A DNA stretch of 64,000 nt, taken from contig NC_091378.1 of the NCBI RefSeq assembly GCF_038502225.1, positions 9,507,432 through 9,571,431 on the forward strand, in the 5' to 3' direction. Below, piece after piece: positions 32,930 through 44,500 of this stretch. The DNA comes from Cherax quadricarinatus (lineage: Eukaryota > Arthropoda > Malacostraca > Decapoda > Parastacidae). Numbering within the stretch: position 1 is the stretch's first letter; every line of letters starts with the position of its first letter. Under the pieces are notes generated by a model. That model did no database searches, had not been told where the DNA came from, and saw only the letters and a program-made list of their open reading frames with translations. The translations under genes were made by a program, and so were the position numbers.

Positions 32930-35900
32930 TTACTCACTCAGCCCAAGCCGTAGATTGATGAGAAAACCTAACGTTAACATTCTATACCCTTCCGAAAAAT
33001 CCTTCTCCCACCTCCTCCCATACAGTTCTCTATTACGACACATCGTACGATAAACCGTTACCGCTAGTACCCGCCTCCGCACCTCACAATTCCCCCTCCC
33101 CCTCATCACCCACGATATATATATATAATCCACTATTATATAATCCAAAGCTCGTATAACACTCTCATCGAACCCTCCCACATCTAGGCTTAGTGCACGC
33201 AGAACCGACACCCCTCTGCCCCCCACCCCCTGTACTACCCTACTTAACCAATACCTAACACCCTCCAGTTCCCCACAAAAGTATACAGCATGGAACGCCG
33301 TCTCATCCTCCCCACAGATTCCACACCTTCCGCCCACAATTACCCCTCTGGTTCTTAAAACCTCCCCCGACGGTAGTATGCCATGCAAAAAACGATACAT
33401 TACCTCCCTTACCCTAGGCTTTAACTTCAACCTGCTAAACCTATACCAAATACTCGTCCATGCGTACATGGGGAACAATCCCTCAACTGGTACAACAATC
33501 CTGTCTGCAAGCAGCTTACACAAAACCCCTACTCGAATTTTCCTGGGTTCTCTAACCAACATCAAAGCCCTCAAAATAGTTTCACATTCCCTCAACTCCA
33601 CACCACCATACAACTTACCCAACCTATTATGTACTTTTCCCAGCTGCCCTCCACTCACACCTTCGCGCAAAACCTCCCATTTAAGAAACACACATTTAAT
33701 CCTCCTCCTCAGATCCATCAACCCCAACCCACCCTGGCGCACAGGTAACATTACAACCTCTCTCCTCAGCCAATCGCACCTTGAACCCCACAAAAAGTTA
33801 AACACTCGTCTCAGAATTCCCACAATCGCCGTCCCTGTTAATGGGAACACGGCTGCTACGTGCCAAACCTTACTATACAATAATACGTTTATAACAATCA
33901 CTCGTTGCACGAGAGTCAGATGATGAGGTCGCAATGCACCCAGACGCCCCTGAATCCTTTCCATTAATCTATTCGAGTTTTCCTCCCGAGCAGCTTCCAA
34001 ATCACCCTTATAGGTGATACCACAAATTTTTAAAGACACCGTTTGTTTTCTCACAACGTTACATCTCCAACCCCCCCCCCTCCACCCAATCACCCAACCC
34101 CATGATCATTGACTTCTCTCTATTTACCTGCATCCCTGTTGCATTTCCGAACTGTTGCACAACAGCATCCAAAACACCCAACGTCATCCCCTCCCGAACC
34201 AGGACTGTTGTATCGTCTACGTATCCTATTATTCCCGGCCACACTTTCCCTACCCCACCCCCCCCACCTCCACTCGTGTCACATACACAACGTTCAACCA
34301 TTCTATAGAAGGGGTCCTGAATGCACGCAAACAACATTTGTGACATGGGACACCCCTGCCTAAGTCCCCTACCCATTACAATCCCCTCCCCCAAGCATCC
34401 ATTAATCTGTACCCTCATCTTGGCACCATTGTACAACGTGGTTACCCAATTAACTATTTCATCCCCATAACCCTGCCTCCTAAGTATAGCTCCCAATGCT
34501 CCTCGTTCCACCCTGTCATAGGCCCCCTGCCAGTCTAAAGCCAACAACGCCGCCCTCCCTCCCCCCCCTTTTGACTCCACAGAACTTCTCAGTATTCCAT
34601 GACCCTCAATCATCGACCTTCCAGGCAAACCATACTGCGTTTTCGAAACCACTCTCCCTACCACACATTTGAACCTATTACCCAAGACTTTAGCGAACAA
34701 CTTATAATCAGCACATAACAGGGATATGGCACGGTACTCCTTGAGGGTGTGCTGCCCCTTACCCTTCGGGACCAACACTACAACTGCTGTTGCTTGCTTG
34801 TCCCCCATCACACCCTTCTCCTTCATCTGATTAAATAACCTACCCATGAAACCCCTTATCACCTCCCAATGTTGGAGATAAAATTCAGCCGGGAGACCGT
34901 CTATTCCAGGTGCTTTACCTTTCCTCATTCCCCTTAAAGCCAACTCTATTTCCTCCTCTGTTATTACCCCCCCTAAAGCCTTTCTATCACTATTCCCTAA
35001 ATTACACGTCACATACTCACACACCTTCTCTAAATCCACATTTCCCACCTTCCCACTTGTCCAATACCCTTCATACCATTTATCCGCATACACACACATT
35101 CCTTTTGTAGTTAGTATCTCCTGACCCATTCTATAACCCCCCGCCATCTCGTGTACCTCTAACCTCGGAATAGCTGTAACCTGCTGTCTTTGTTTTTGAC
35201 GTCGCAACACACACGCCGATGGTTTGTCACCCCAAAGCACCTCCTCTACCCCTGCCTGCACCCTTACCGCTTGAAACCTCTCATTTTGTAACTCCCTCAG
35301 TCTCCCCTTGACCTCGACAATTTCATCCATAGGATAGTTGCCCCCCACAGCCCCCTTCTCATAACAGCCCCTTAACCTGTCCTCCAGATAATTTGAAAGC
35401 CCATATTTAAAATCATTTATACGTTTGCCCACCCCCACATAATATTTCCTAATCCTTTCCTTGGCAACACAATCCCACCATTGTACGACATCTTCCACTC
35501 CCTGTGCCTCCTCACTAAGCTCCTTCCATAGGACAGAAAATCCCTCTAACCCCTCCTCATCACTCAATGCACTTATATTTAATTTCCAGTAACTCCTGTA
35601 TATTTCTGCAAGCGCCTCCCACCCAACCTCCACCAACACTGCTCTATGATCTGACCATGCAACTTCAACAGTTTTGAAAGCTCTCACTACAACCCCGTGA
35701 GAAAGATACACTCTATCTAACCTCGCTGCATACCCTCTCCTAACAAATGTATGCTCTGTCTCCCACGCCCCCCCCTCGAATGCGTCTCTTAACCTAATAT
35801 CCCTCAATAAATCTCGTAGGGCCACCGACACATAACCTGCCCCTTTTGGTTCCACATCAGCCCTCCTAATGACGCAGTTCCAATCACCTCCTACTATTGC

Positions 35901-36292
35901 CACCTCCGGTAATGCACGGAAAAAAAACACAAGGTCCTCGCACACAAACTCCTGCTTCACCTGTACATTATTCTCTGCAGGCGCATATACACTAATAAAA
36001 GCCACACGTTTTCCCATCCACAAACCATCTACGCGCAACACCCTTCCCCCTCCCCCCCCCCCTCACTTCTCTGCAAAACAAACGGGCTCGCCTCCCTAAT
36101 TAAGATACCCACCCCCCCTTTTAAACGGGCAGATGGCAGGGTTACCACCTGAAACCCCTCCATCTCCAACACCCTACCCTCCTTAAAATTGTGCTCCTGT
36201 AGGAACACAACATCCACTCTAAATTTATTCAGAAACTCTCGAAACCATTCTCTCTTTACACTATTACACAAACCATTAACGTTTACTGTCAT
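32930..36292 (-). pseudogene. LINE B ORF2: endonuclease and reverse transcriptase, two frameshifts
   Basis: Three consecutive open blocks cover the whole protein: 36292-36029 (MTVNVNGL, FLQEHNF), 36041-34059 (GGDWNC, WSDHRAVL, GKAPGIDGLPAEFY, KEYRAISLLCADYKLF, GLRQGCPMSQ, YVDDTTVLV) and 34093-32930 (post-RT region and the zinc motif CGICGEDETAFHAVYFC). The frame changes fall in the C runs at about 36052-36062 and 34071-34080. They may be true inactivating indels or sequencing errors in homopolymers; the sequence alone does not decide. All catalytic motifs are present. Confidence 0.87.
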
Positions 36293-36306
36293 ACACCGGA
36301 GGCCTA

Positions 36307-37563
36307 TTAGAGTTTCCACCCCTGCCTCCTCTCTTCACTCTTCCGATGGCCACCAGAACGTGTGGGACCACTTGTCACCTGCACACTTCCCTCTCTCCCC
36401 CCCCCCTTCTTTCGGTGCCTCCTGTCATGGCCACCACTACCTTCACCTTCTGCCCATATTTGCTTCCCAGTCCTCTGCGCCGGCGTTAGGACATCATCTG
36501 AATCCGATGCAGCGGCTCTCTTTCTTGTGACAGGCGCATCCTCCATGGCTTGGTCTGGGGATGCCTCACAATGTACCTCTACCTCCACTGTACACAGTGA
36601 CAAAGATCTCGGTGACACCTCAGTCACGCTGTCACTCCCTTCGTCCGAATAGTTCTGTTGTTGATGCCCCACAGCCTTCACCTCATCTTCTTCTACCCTG
36701 CCAGGGGCAGCCACCTCCTCAGGCGGTGACAAGGACTTCAAAACCTCGGCTAATTCCTCCTCAATTTCCAACACTTCCTCCTGTACTTTTTGCTCAACTC
36801 GATCCACTGGAAGTGTGTCTGGACCAGGTAACTGGTCAAGGGCCTCACCCTCTCCCCCAGCCTTATACGCCTCATCCACTATCTCGCTCCATAGACGACC
36901 ACGCCCTCCTTCACGTCGTTGATCAACACCTGCTTCCCCTGGTGTAGAAGCGGATGTCTCCGCCTCTGGGCCAGGAGCTCGTTGCCGCTTCCCACACTCC
37001 GCCGCTATGTGATCATATTCCCCACATAGTCGGCAGGTACGCCTTTGCCCCGCGTATGACACCATGACCTGTGTCCTGAATTCCTTTAGGTACACGTAAG
37101 ACGGTATGGGGTGTCGCAATGACATTTTTAGGTTAAAAGTGCCCTCCGGCATACCTGTGTAGGCACCCGACACCCACTTACCATGCTGGGCCAAATGAAC
37201 AGTTCCGTATTCCTCAAATACGTTTCTGATATCTGCCTCATCCGCCTCAAAGGGGACATTACGCAATTTAATCCATGTATAATGTCTGGATACATCGATC
37301 ATCCTCACACGCACAGCTGGTGTTGCATCAAGACTTACGTCCTGAAAACGGTTGACCAACGACTCGTAAACCGTTGCTGAGAGCAGTTTCACAAAAAATC
37401 TACGTGCTCCGTTCAATGCTACGCCGTACAACTCTCCATCCTGAATGCCATACGTGTCTCTGATTATTTTAGGTAGTAATACCTGGGCTGAGGCTGGCGT
37501 TATTGCCCCACTGAGAAGTTCAACACCGACAGTGTTAATCCTGCGTCTGTAACTGCACGCCAT
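36307..37563 (-). CDS. LINE B ORF1 protein (RNA-binding, CCHC zinc knuckle)
   Basis: 418 codons, intact, starting at the ATG in CAACATGGCG. It aligns along its whole length with LINE A ORF1: RRINTVGVEL, IIRDTYGI, VALNGARRFFVKL, YTWIKLRNVPFEA, then the zinc knuckle CRLCGEYDHIAAEC (CX2CX4HX4C) near residue 174. The variable acidic region ends with the conserved SDSDDVLTPAQR. The expected role is RNA binding in the retrotransposition complex. Its stop (36307-36309) lies 14 bases before the ORF2 ATG at 36292, a spacing that would suit re-initiation. Confidence 0.85.
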   Translation of the reverse strand: MACSYRRRINTVGVELLSGAITPASAQVLLPKIIRDTYGIQDGELYGVALNGARRFFVKLLSATVYESLVNRFQDVSLDATPAVRVRMIDVSRHYTWIKLRNVPFEADEADIRNVFEEYGTVHLAQHGKWVSGAYTGMPEGTFNLKMSLRHPIPSYVYLKEFRTQVMVSYAGQRRTCRLCGEYDHIAAECGKRQRAPGPEAETSASTPGEAGVDQRREGGRGRLWSEIVDEAYKAGGEGEALDQLPGPDTLPVDRVEQKVQEEVLEIEEELAEVLKSLSPPEEVAAPGRVEEDEVKAVGHQQQNYSDEGSDSVTEVSPRSLSLCTVEVEVHCEASPDQAMEDAPVTRKRAAASDSDDVLTPAQRTGKQIWAEGEGSGGHDRRHRKKGGGREGSVQVTSGPTRSGGHRKSEERRQGWKL

Positions 37564-37694
37564 GTTGACTAATAGTAGTTCTCCTGGTCTGACGACAGAG
37601 GCGCGACAAGCACCACCTCACACTACTGCTGTCAGGGAACTGAAGAGCGTTTGCGCAGGAGGTCTGCACGGCCCAATAGCGATGCAGACAATGT

Positions 37695-37779
37695 GCAACA
37701 ACTATTGATGGTGTTGTGAGAGCAACAACTATTGATGGTGTTGTGAGAGCAACAACAATTGATGGTGTTGTGAGAGCAA
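37695..37779. repeat. 27-bp satellite, middle remnant (about 3 units)
   Basis: Three units of the 27-bp satellite stranded between LINE B and the LTR element. They contain the right-hand target duplications of LINE B (37695-37706) and the left one of the LTR element (37775-37779). Confidence 0.95.
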
Positions 37780-38014
37780 TGTTATATCTTTGAAATTGGT
37801 CATCCTGTGTTATTTAAATATTGTAAGAGCATATGTTCATCACTTAATATTATAGCGCGAAAGTTCCCGTTTATAGCTAAAATAGAGACTTTCGGCGTTA
37901 TATTATCTGTTAATATATGAAAAATACCATGGTATTATCGCTATTATCGTTATTATCACTATTTTGTAATTATCACTATTATTTTACTATTATGGTTAGG
38001 TAGGATTTCTTGTG

Positions 38015-38021
38015 TATATAG
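38015..38021 (+). promoter_or_regulatory. Candidate TATA box in the left LTR
   Basis: TATATAG, about 235 bp into the LTR, conserved in the right LTR near 51153. It is the likely core promoter for the element transcript; the start site is not determined. Confidence 0.45.
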
Positions 38022-38543
38022 AGTTTAAGTCTCGGAACCATCCGGTGAATTGTTCAGTTGTTTATGTCCGGCTGGCTGACGTGGTTCAGCTGATCCAACC
38101 TGACGACACGTCAACAGACTGGCAAGTAGTCAGTCTGCTCCCTGCTCTAGCCCTGACAACTGATCGTATATTGGCTCTTACGGTGTACAGTTGAATGGTT
38201 TTGAGAATTGGACTATAGAGCTGACTCACTTTGTTCCTCATTACTTTGAAAGACTCTTTTGATATTTATATTCTTGGTCAGTTCAGTAATCCATAGATAC
38301 TTTACGGCCAGATTCAAAGGTCTTGTTAAATCTTGTACCTTTTGTATTTTGAGTTTACAGTCTTGTTAAGAAAGAGACGTAAATATTAATGAGGACTTAG
38401 ATACAGGAAGAATAATTAAACTTCCTTATTAATATGACATTTCCATGATTTGGAACTAAATGTATATGGTAAATTTTATTGTACAAAGTATTAAGTTAAA
38501 TTAACTACAAAGAGAAGATAAAGTATTGTATTTAAATACTTTA

Positions 38544-38549
38544 ATAAAT
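38544..38549 (+). terminator. Candidate polyadenylation signal in the LTR
   Basis: AATAAA about 525 bp downstream of the candidate TATA box, conserved in the right LTR at 51678-51683, where it would act in 3' end formation. Confidence 0.45.
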
Positions 38550-38706
38550 TTGAATATTATTCTATGGAGTTTCCCAGTTGAAATTATTTCCCCTAGACTC
38601 TAAAAGACCTTTAGAGAACTCGGGTCCAAAAATCTTGTTGCATAAGAAATAAATGGTAACAGGCCACATTCTGAAGTTCTTTAAAAAATTTCTTATTCGC
38701 AACAAA

Positions 38707-38724
38707 TGGGGTACCCGTCCGGGA
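38707..38724 (+). promoter_or_regulatory. Candidate primer-binding site
   Basis: TGGGGTACCCGTCCGGGA starts two bases after the left LTR. The TGG start fits pairing with a tRNA 3' CCA end. I cannot name the tRNA from memory. Confidence 0.6.
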
Positions 38725-38881
38725 TCTCTGTTGTTCTAAGACATTGATCAAAAGAACAATAGTAAAGTTTATATACTGGGAATTTATCTTTAGTTAATTT
38801 CAAAATATTGATCATGGAAGATCACATTAAAGAGTTATTTCCTCTTCAAGGGGGGCTCCTTGGCGTGGTGAAGAGGCTCTT

Positions 38882-38921
38882 GGTCTGAGGAATTAGACCT
38901 ATCGGTCTTCTTCCTCAGACC
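38882..38921 (+). other. Stem-loop at the 5' end of LINE C
   Basis: GGTCTGAGGA (38882-38891) pairs perfectly with TCCTCAGACC (38912-38921) around a 20-nt loop, about 40 bases from the element start. The short elements at 53855 and 55468 have a different but pairable stem at the same place. A role in RNA recognition or promoter function is only inferred. Confidence 0.6.
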
Positions 38922-39576
38922 GAACCTAATTACCCCCCAATCTCCCCTCCCCTATCCCATCCTCCCCATCCTCCCCTTTTTCCTTTCCTCCTCCTCCTCC
39001 CCACTCCTCCCTTTTGCCCTTCCTCTTTTTGTCCTTTGGGATTTCTCCCACAGGCGCGCTAGTTCCTAGGTAGGAGAAAGGACACCGGGGTCCATCCCAT
39101 TCCGTTGAGGTTTCTTGGCGGTGGCGTAGTTTGCCGTGGAATCTGGATTGCCTAGGGATGTCCCAATCCCTCTCCGGTATCCCGGAGTAGCTTTGGGTGT
39201 CTTTTGGGCGACGGGTGTAGCTCTGGAAGCCACCTTTCGGATTCCGGGGGTGGTGGCTGAAGGAGGTATGCTTTGTGGCGGATATCCGGCCGCCCTCTCT
39301 TTTGTCCACCGAGGTAGCTCGGCAGATGTGAGGTTGCTATCCCAGATTGCTGGTTTACTGGCATGAAGGGTAGGGTATGGCACGGGTTCCATGCTGCATC
39401 TGCGCTACTAGCGGTGTCGAGTCCTCTTGGGCGCGGAGGGAGATTTCTGGCCCTTTCATCCCTCCTAGGAACTATCCCTCCCCGGTCCCCCCTTTTTTTT
39501 TTCTTTTTTTTATTTTTATTTTCTTTTCTTCTTTCTTTTTTTTTCTTAAAAACAAAAAGAAAGAAGTAACCTAACC

Positions 39577-41508
39577 ATGGCAGCCCTAGTCCATGAACCT
39601 GGTACCCCCGGGCCCCTTCTTGATACCGCACCCCGTTCTGACCCCGCCTCGTCTTTGGACCACTCTTCAGACATTCCTCATGCCTCTGTACCTATTGCCA
39701 GTGCTGTTTCCTCACCCGCTTCAGGTACTGAGGCCTCGACTGACTCCTTCGATTTATCAGACCTTCGCTCTCCTCTGACTATGCTTCCGGCCTCTCCCTC
39801 TACGGTGCGGCAATTTTCAAATCGCCGACCCGTTCCACGTCGGACCAACTCTGGTCCCACGCCTAAACGTCAACGACAATTACCTGCTGATGATACTTCT
39901 CCACCTTCACCTTCTCGTTCTTCTCAGAAACGATCGACACGTCCTTCACTACCTTTCCACGCTCAGTTTCAGACTGAACAGTGGACTAAATTCTTCACTT
40001 TACGACCAACTTCCTCTACTGCCTATCTTTCTGACCATAGTATTGGCAAGGCACTCCTACGCCATGTTGGTAAAGATATTTCTTTTCATGCTCTTAAGAG
40101 CGGTACGCGCATCATTACCGTACAGAATGCTACCCAGGCTCGTGAGCTCTCTCGTCTTACCCATATAGATACTGTTCCTGTCACCCTTGAAAAACATCAT
40201 TCCCTCAATTCTTGTAGTGGTACCGTTATTCTGCCCCATACCATAGTTCAACAAAATTTCCAGACATGTGGCACCGACATTCTAGAACAGCTGGAACTCC
40301 AAGATCTCCCAATCCTCAAGGTAGACACTTACGTTCTTCCTGCCTGTGGGCGGAGACGATACCCTAGCAATGTGGCTCGTTTAACTTTTGACAGCCGAGA
40401 ACTCCCATCCTCCGTTTATATAGCAGGACATCGGTTACAAGTTCGAAAGGTGATCCCTACACCACAACAGTGTAGAAATTGCTGGCGATTTGGCCATCCA
40501 GCGAAATATTGCAGATCTATCGCCGAATGCCCAGTCTGTGGTGCCGATGACCATTCTAATACGTCTTGCAATCGATCTCCCTCTTGCCTTAACTGTCATG
40601 AGGCTCACCCTTCGTACTCTCGCCGTTGTCAGGTCTATTTAAACGAGCGGGAAATCCGTTACCTCAAAGAGACAGAAGGTCTCCCTTATGCCATGGCAGT
40701 TTCTCATCTCCGCCTCCAAGGGAGACTCCCACGTGTTTCTTATTCCCGTGTTTCAAAACGTCCCCCCACTTCTGGCATCCCATCTTCTACACCCACCTCT
40801 GTGGTTACCTCTCCCATAATCACTCCTGTATCTAATCCTTTTGCTGTCCTCGGCTCAGACGTCCCTACTTCAACGCCTCAGTCTAATCTCGCTTCTTCGA
40901 GTTCTCTCTTACAAGCCTCAGTATCGACGAGACCTCGTACGACACCTCTTCCCAATCGTCCCTCTACTTCTCAAAAGTCAAAAAAAGGTCCGGTAACACC
41001 TCCTACCCATCTTCCACCTCCTCATTTTACCCTCCCTGTCTCTGTCCCTAGTTCTTCCCCTCTCACTGGCTCAGTTACAAGTGCAGAGGTTCACCCTCCT
41101 CCTCGTAATGTACCTTCCTCCCCTGTTCCCTCCCAAGTTTCTTCCTCTTCTGCCACCTCCCAGGTTCCTGTCTCTTCTGTCCCCTGCCACGCTTCTCCAG
41201 TTCCCTCCACCCTTTCGCCCCCCCCTACCTTGGTACAGTCCAATACAGTTCCAATCTTTACTCATCCTCCCCCTACCATTCCCAGTATTGTCTCCCATAC
41301 GACATCTCTGAATTCCGAAACACTTGAAGCAATCTCTGAATATATTGCAGAGACCAAACCATCAATGGACACTGATCCACCTTCCGCTCTTCCTCTCTCC
41401 TCTGCTCCATCTGCGCAACTCCTTTCTTCACAGCGCACCGTTCCTTCGCTGCTTGAACATTTTCCACTGCCTCCGCATGTGGACTTTTCTAACCCTTCTA
41501 GTCCGTAG
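39577..41508 (+). CDS. LINE C ORF1 protein (gag-like, CCHC zinc knuckles)
   Basis: 643 codons from an ATG in good context (AACCATGG). The N-terminal 130 residues are Ser/Pro/Thr-rich. About 150-290 is a folded region ending KVIPTPQQCRNCWRFGHPAKYC, where the first CCHC knuckle begins. A second, CPVCGADDHSNTSC, and a third, CLNCHEAHPSYSRRC, follow at about 310-350. This triple arrangement is typical of Jockey/I-type ORF1 proteins, which coat element RNA. The rest is Pro/Ser-rich and low in complexity up to the stop. The frame is intact. Confidence 0.85.
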   Translation: MAALVHEPGTPGPLLDTAPRSDPASSLDHSSDIPHASVPIASAVSSPASGTEASTDSFDLSDLRSPLTMLPASPSTVRQFSNRRPVPRRTNSGPTPKRQRQLPADDTSPPSPSRSSQKRSTRPSLPFHAQFQTEQWTKFFTLRPTSSTAYLSDHSIGKALLRHVGKDISFHALKSGTRIITVQNATQARELSRLTHIDTVPVTLEKHHSLNSCSGTVILPHTIVQQNFQTCGTDILEQLELQDLPILKVDTYVLPACGRRRYPSNVARLTFDSRELPSSVYIAGHRLQVRKVIPTPQQCRNCWRFGHPAKYCRSIAECPVCGADDHSNTSCNRSPSCLNCHEAHPSYSRRCQVYLNEREIRYLKETEGLPYAMAVSHLRLQGRLPRVSYSRVSKRPPTSGIPSSTPTSVVTSPIITPVSNPFAVLGSDVPTSTPQSNLASSSSLLQASVSTRPRTTPLPNRPSTSQKSKKGPVTPPTHLPPPHFTLPVSVPSSSPLTGSVTSAEVHPPPRNVPSSPVPSQVSSSSATSQVPVSSVPCHASPVPSTLSPPPTLVQSNTVPIFTHPPPTIPSIVSHTTSLNSETLEAISEYIAETKPSMDTDPPSALPLSSAPSAQLLSSQRTVPSLLEHFPLPPHVDFSNPSSP

Positions 41509-41552
41509 GAACCCTTACCTGCGGATTTCAAGTATCTTTATCATTGCCAATC

Positions 41553-44500
41553 ATGGCCTTTTTACAGTGGAATATACGCGGCCTCAGGGGTAATCGGGGT
41601 GAGCTTCAGATGTTACTCTCCCAGTTTGCCCCTGTTGGTGTTTGCTTACAGGACCCAAAATTACACTCTGCTGTTATTTCTCACATCTCAGGCTATAATT
41701 TATTGTATTCTTCAGATCCTTTTCCTGATGGGACCTTTAATGAAAGTGCCCTTCTTCTCCGCACTGATATTCCGTACCATCAGCTATTTGTTCATACTTC
41801 GCTGCATTACACAGCAGCCCGTATCCACTTACATAGGTGGTATATGCTCTGTTCTTTATATCTCTCTCCTTCTCGGGCATTATCTATTCCGGATTTTGCC
41901 TTCCTTGTTTCGTCATTACCGCCACCGATTCTGTTACTTGGTGATTTTAATGCCCACCATTTCCTCTGGGGAGGGTCTCGCTGTGATTCCCGTGGAATTC
42001 AGTTAGAGGCTTTTCTTGCCACCCACCCCCTCCATGTTTTAAATACAGGTACTCACACCCATTTTGATCCTCGGACTCATACTCTCTCTTGCATCGATCT
42101 CTCAGTTTGCTCTTCCTCCGCCGCATTAGACTTTACTTGGTCTGTTCTCCCGGACTTACATGACAGTGATCATTTCCCAATCATTCTTACTTCCCCTTCA
42201 TATTCGCCACCTCTTCACACCCCACGCTGGCAATTTAATCGGGCAAATTGGAACCTTTACTCACACCTGACTGTTTTTAAAGAGGTTCCTTCTTCGTCCT
42301 CCATCGATGAGCTTTTACACCTCTTCTCGTCCTCCGTTTTCACCGCAGCTTCTCATTCTATACCCCAAACTTCGGGCAGGCATTCTCAGAAATGCGTGCC
42401 TTGGTGGTCTCCTGCTTGTGCTCGTGCAGTACGTTTGAAACGCGCTGCATGGGGCAGGTACCGGTACAATAGAACCACAGAGCGACTCCTTGATTTTAAA
42501 CAGAAGCGTGCGATCGCTCGCCGTGTCATCCGTGACGCTAAACGCACTTGCTGGCGAGATTATGTCTCCACCATCACCTCTGCTTCCTCTATGAGTGCAG
42601 TCTGGAAAAAAGTACGAAAACTGAGTGGTAAATATTCTCCTGACCCGGCTCCTGTTCTGCGGGTTGCCGGTGTTGATATAGCAAACCCACTAGATGTTGC
42701 CAATGAAATTGGCAATCATCTGGTCCGTATTTCTCAGGGACTCCATCTATGCCCCTCATTTCTTTCCTCAAAGTCTGCCAGAGAGTTAGCACCCTTGGAC
42801 TTTTCTTCTCTCAGAGAAGAACAGTATAATGTGCCTTTTACACTTCAAGAACTGGAGGCAACACTCTCAGCTTGTCGATCATCGGCAGCTGGGCCCGACG
42901 ACATTCATATTCGTATGCTACAACATTTACATCAGTCAGCCCTTGCAGTCCTATTACACCTTTACAATCTTATTTGGTCACAAGGAGTTCTTCCACAGCT
43001 GTGGAAATCCGCCATTGTTCTCCCTTTCCGCAAACCAGGCACTACGGGACATGAAACCTCCCACTATCGTCCCATTGCTCTTACCAGTGCAGTTTGCAAA
43101 GTAATGGAACGTCTAGTAAATAGACGTTTAGTGTGGTATTTAGAGACACACAACAGTCTCTCCACTCGTCAATATGGCTTTCGTAAGGGACGTTCTACCA
43201 TAGACCCCTTACTGCGCTTGGATACGTATGTTCGTAATGCCTTTGCGAATAACCACTCAGTTATTGCCATATTTTTTGACCTTGAGAAGGCATATGACAC
43301 AACTTGGAGGTATAATATTTTAGCCCAAGCCCACTCCTTAGGCCTTCGAGGCAATCTACCATCCTTCCTTAAGAACTTTTTAACTGACAGGCATTTCCGT
43401 GTTCGGGTTAATAATGTGCTCTCCCCGGACTTTGTCCAAGCTGAAGGTGTCCCCCAGGGATGTGTTCTGAGCACAACACTTTTTCTCCTTGCTATTAATG
43501 ATTTGGCCTCTAGTCTTCCATCAAATATTTGGTCATCACTCTATGTTGATGACTTCGCTATTGCCTGTGCAGGCGCTGACTGTCACCTCCTTACAGTTTC
43601 TCTCCAGCATGCAGTCGACCGTGTTTCCAATTGGGCCACCACACATGGGTTTAAATTTTCCAGCACTAAAACCCACCAAATCACTTTCACTAGACGCTCT
43701 GTCATCTCTGATCATCCTTTGTACCTCTATGGCTCACGTATCCCTGAACGTGATACAGTCAAGTTTCTGGGCCTCCTCTTTGATCGTAGGTTATCCTGGA
43801 AACCTCACATTACCTCTCTGAAGGCAACTTGTCACAGCCGGCTGAACCTTCTTAAAACCCTTGCTCATCTTTCGTGGGGAGCTGATCGTCGAACCCTCCT
43901 TCACCTACATTCCACCCTTCTTTTATCGAAACTTGATTATGGTGACCAGATCTATTCAGCGGCATCTCCTGCTACTCTCTCTAGCCTTAACCCCATTCAT
44001 CACCAAGGATTACGTTTATGCCTTGGTGCTTTTCGCTCTTCCCCTGTCGAAAGCCTCTATGCAGAAGCGAACGTTCCATCCTTATCCGATCGCCGTGATG
44101 CCCATTGCCTGCGCTACTATGTACGCTCTCATGATCTCCGCAATCCTTCCATTTATAGAATGGTCACTGATATTAGTAGACATTCTTTATTTGTTCGCCG
44201 CCCCTGCTTACTCCGTCCCTTCTCTCTTCGCCTTCATTCGCTCTTGTCTTCTCTTCAACTACCACCTTTCTATGTACATGTAGCATCTCACTTTTCCCTA
44301 CCCCCCTGGGAGGTCCCAGCTGTTCGAGTCTGTTCTTTCTCCCTCCCTTGCTCGAAAGCCCAACTGTCTAGGGTCGCTTCCCGCTCTCTTTTTCTTGACC
44401 ACTTTCACTCTCATTCTCATGCCATTGCTGTGTACACAGATGGCTCTAAGTCTTCTGACGGCGTAGGATTCGCAGCAGTGTTTCCGGACAGCGTCGTACA

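Larger units (their letters stand above)
31759..37694 (-). mobile_element. LINE B: L1/Tx1-like LINE inserted in the 27-bp satellite
   Basis: A 5.9-kb minus-strand relative of LINE A with about 130 bp of 5' UTR, ORF1, ORF2, a 3' UTR of about 1.1 kb and a poly(A) tail (the T run at 31759-31767). The 12-bp duplication GCAACAACTATT lies at 31747-31758 and 37695-37706; it is part of the satellite unit, so its length should be read with some caution. The 3' UTR contains an (AATCAA)n-type repeat. ORF1 is open. ORF2 is broken at two long C/G runs. Confidence 0.88.
37780..38704 (+). repeat. Left LTR of the Gmr1-like element
   Basis: 925 bp, TG...CA ends. It aligns with 50915-51839 with about ten substitutions and small indels (for example ATATCTTTG against ATATTTTTG, and TATATAGAGTTTAAG against TATATAGTTTATG). 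Confidence 0.95.
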
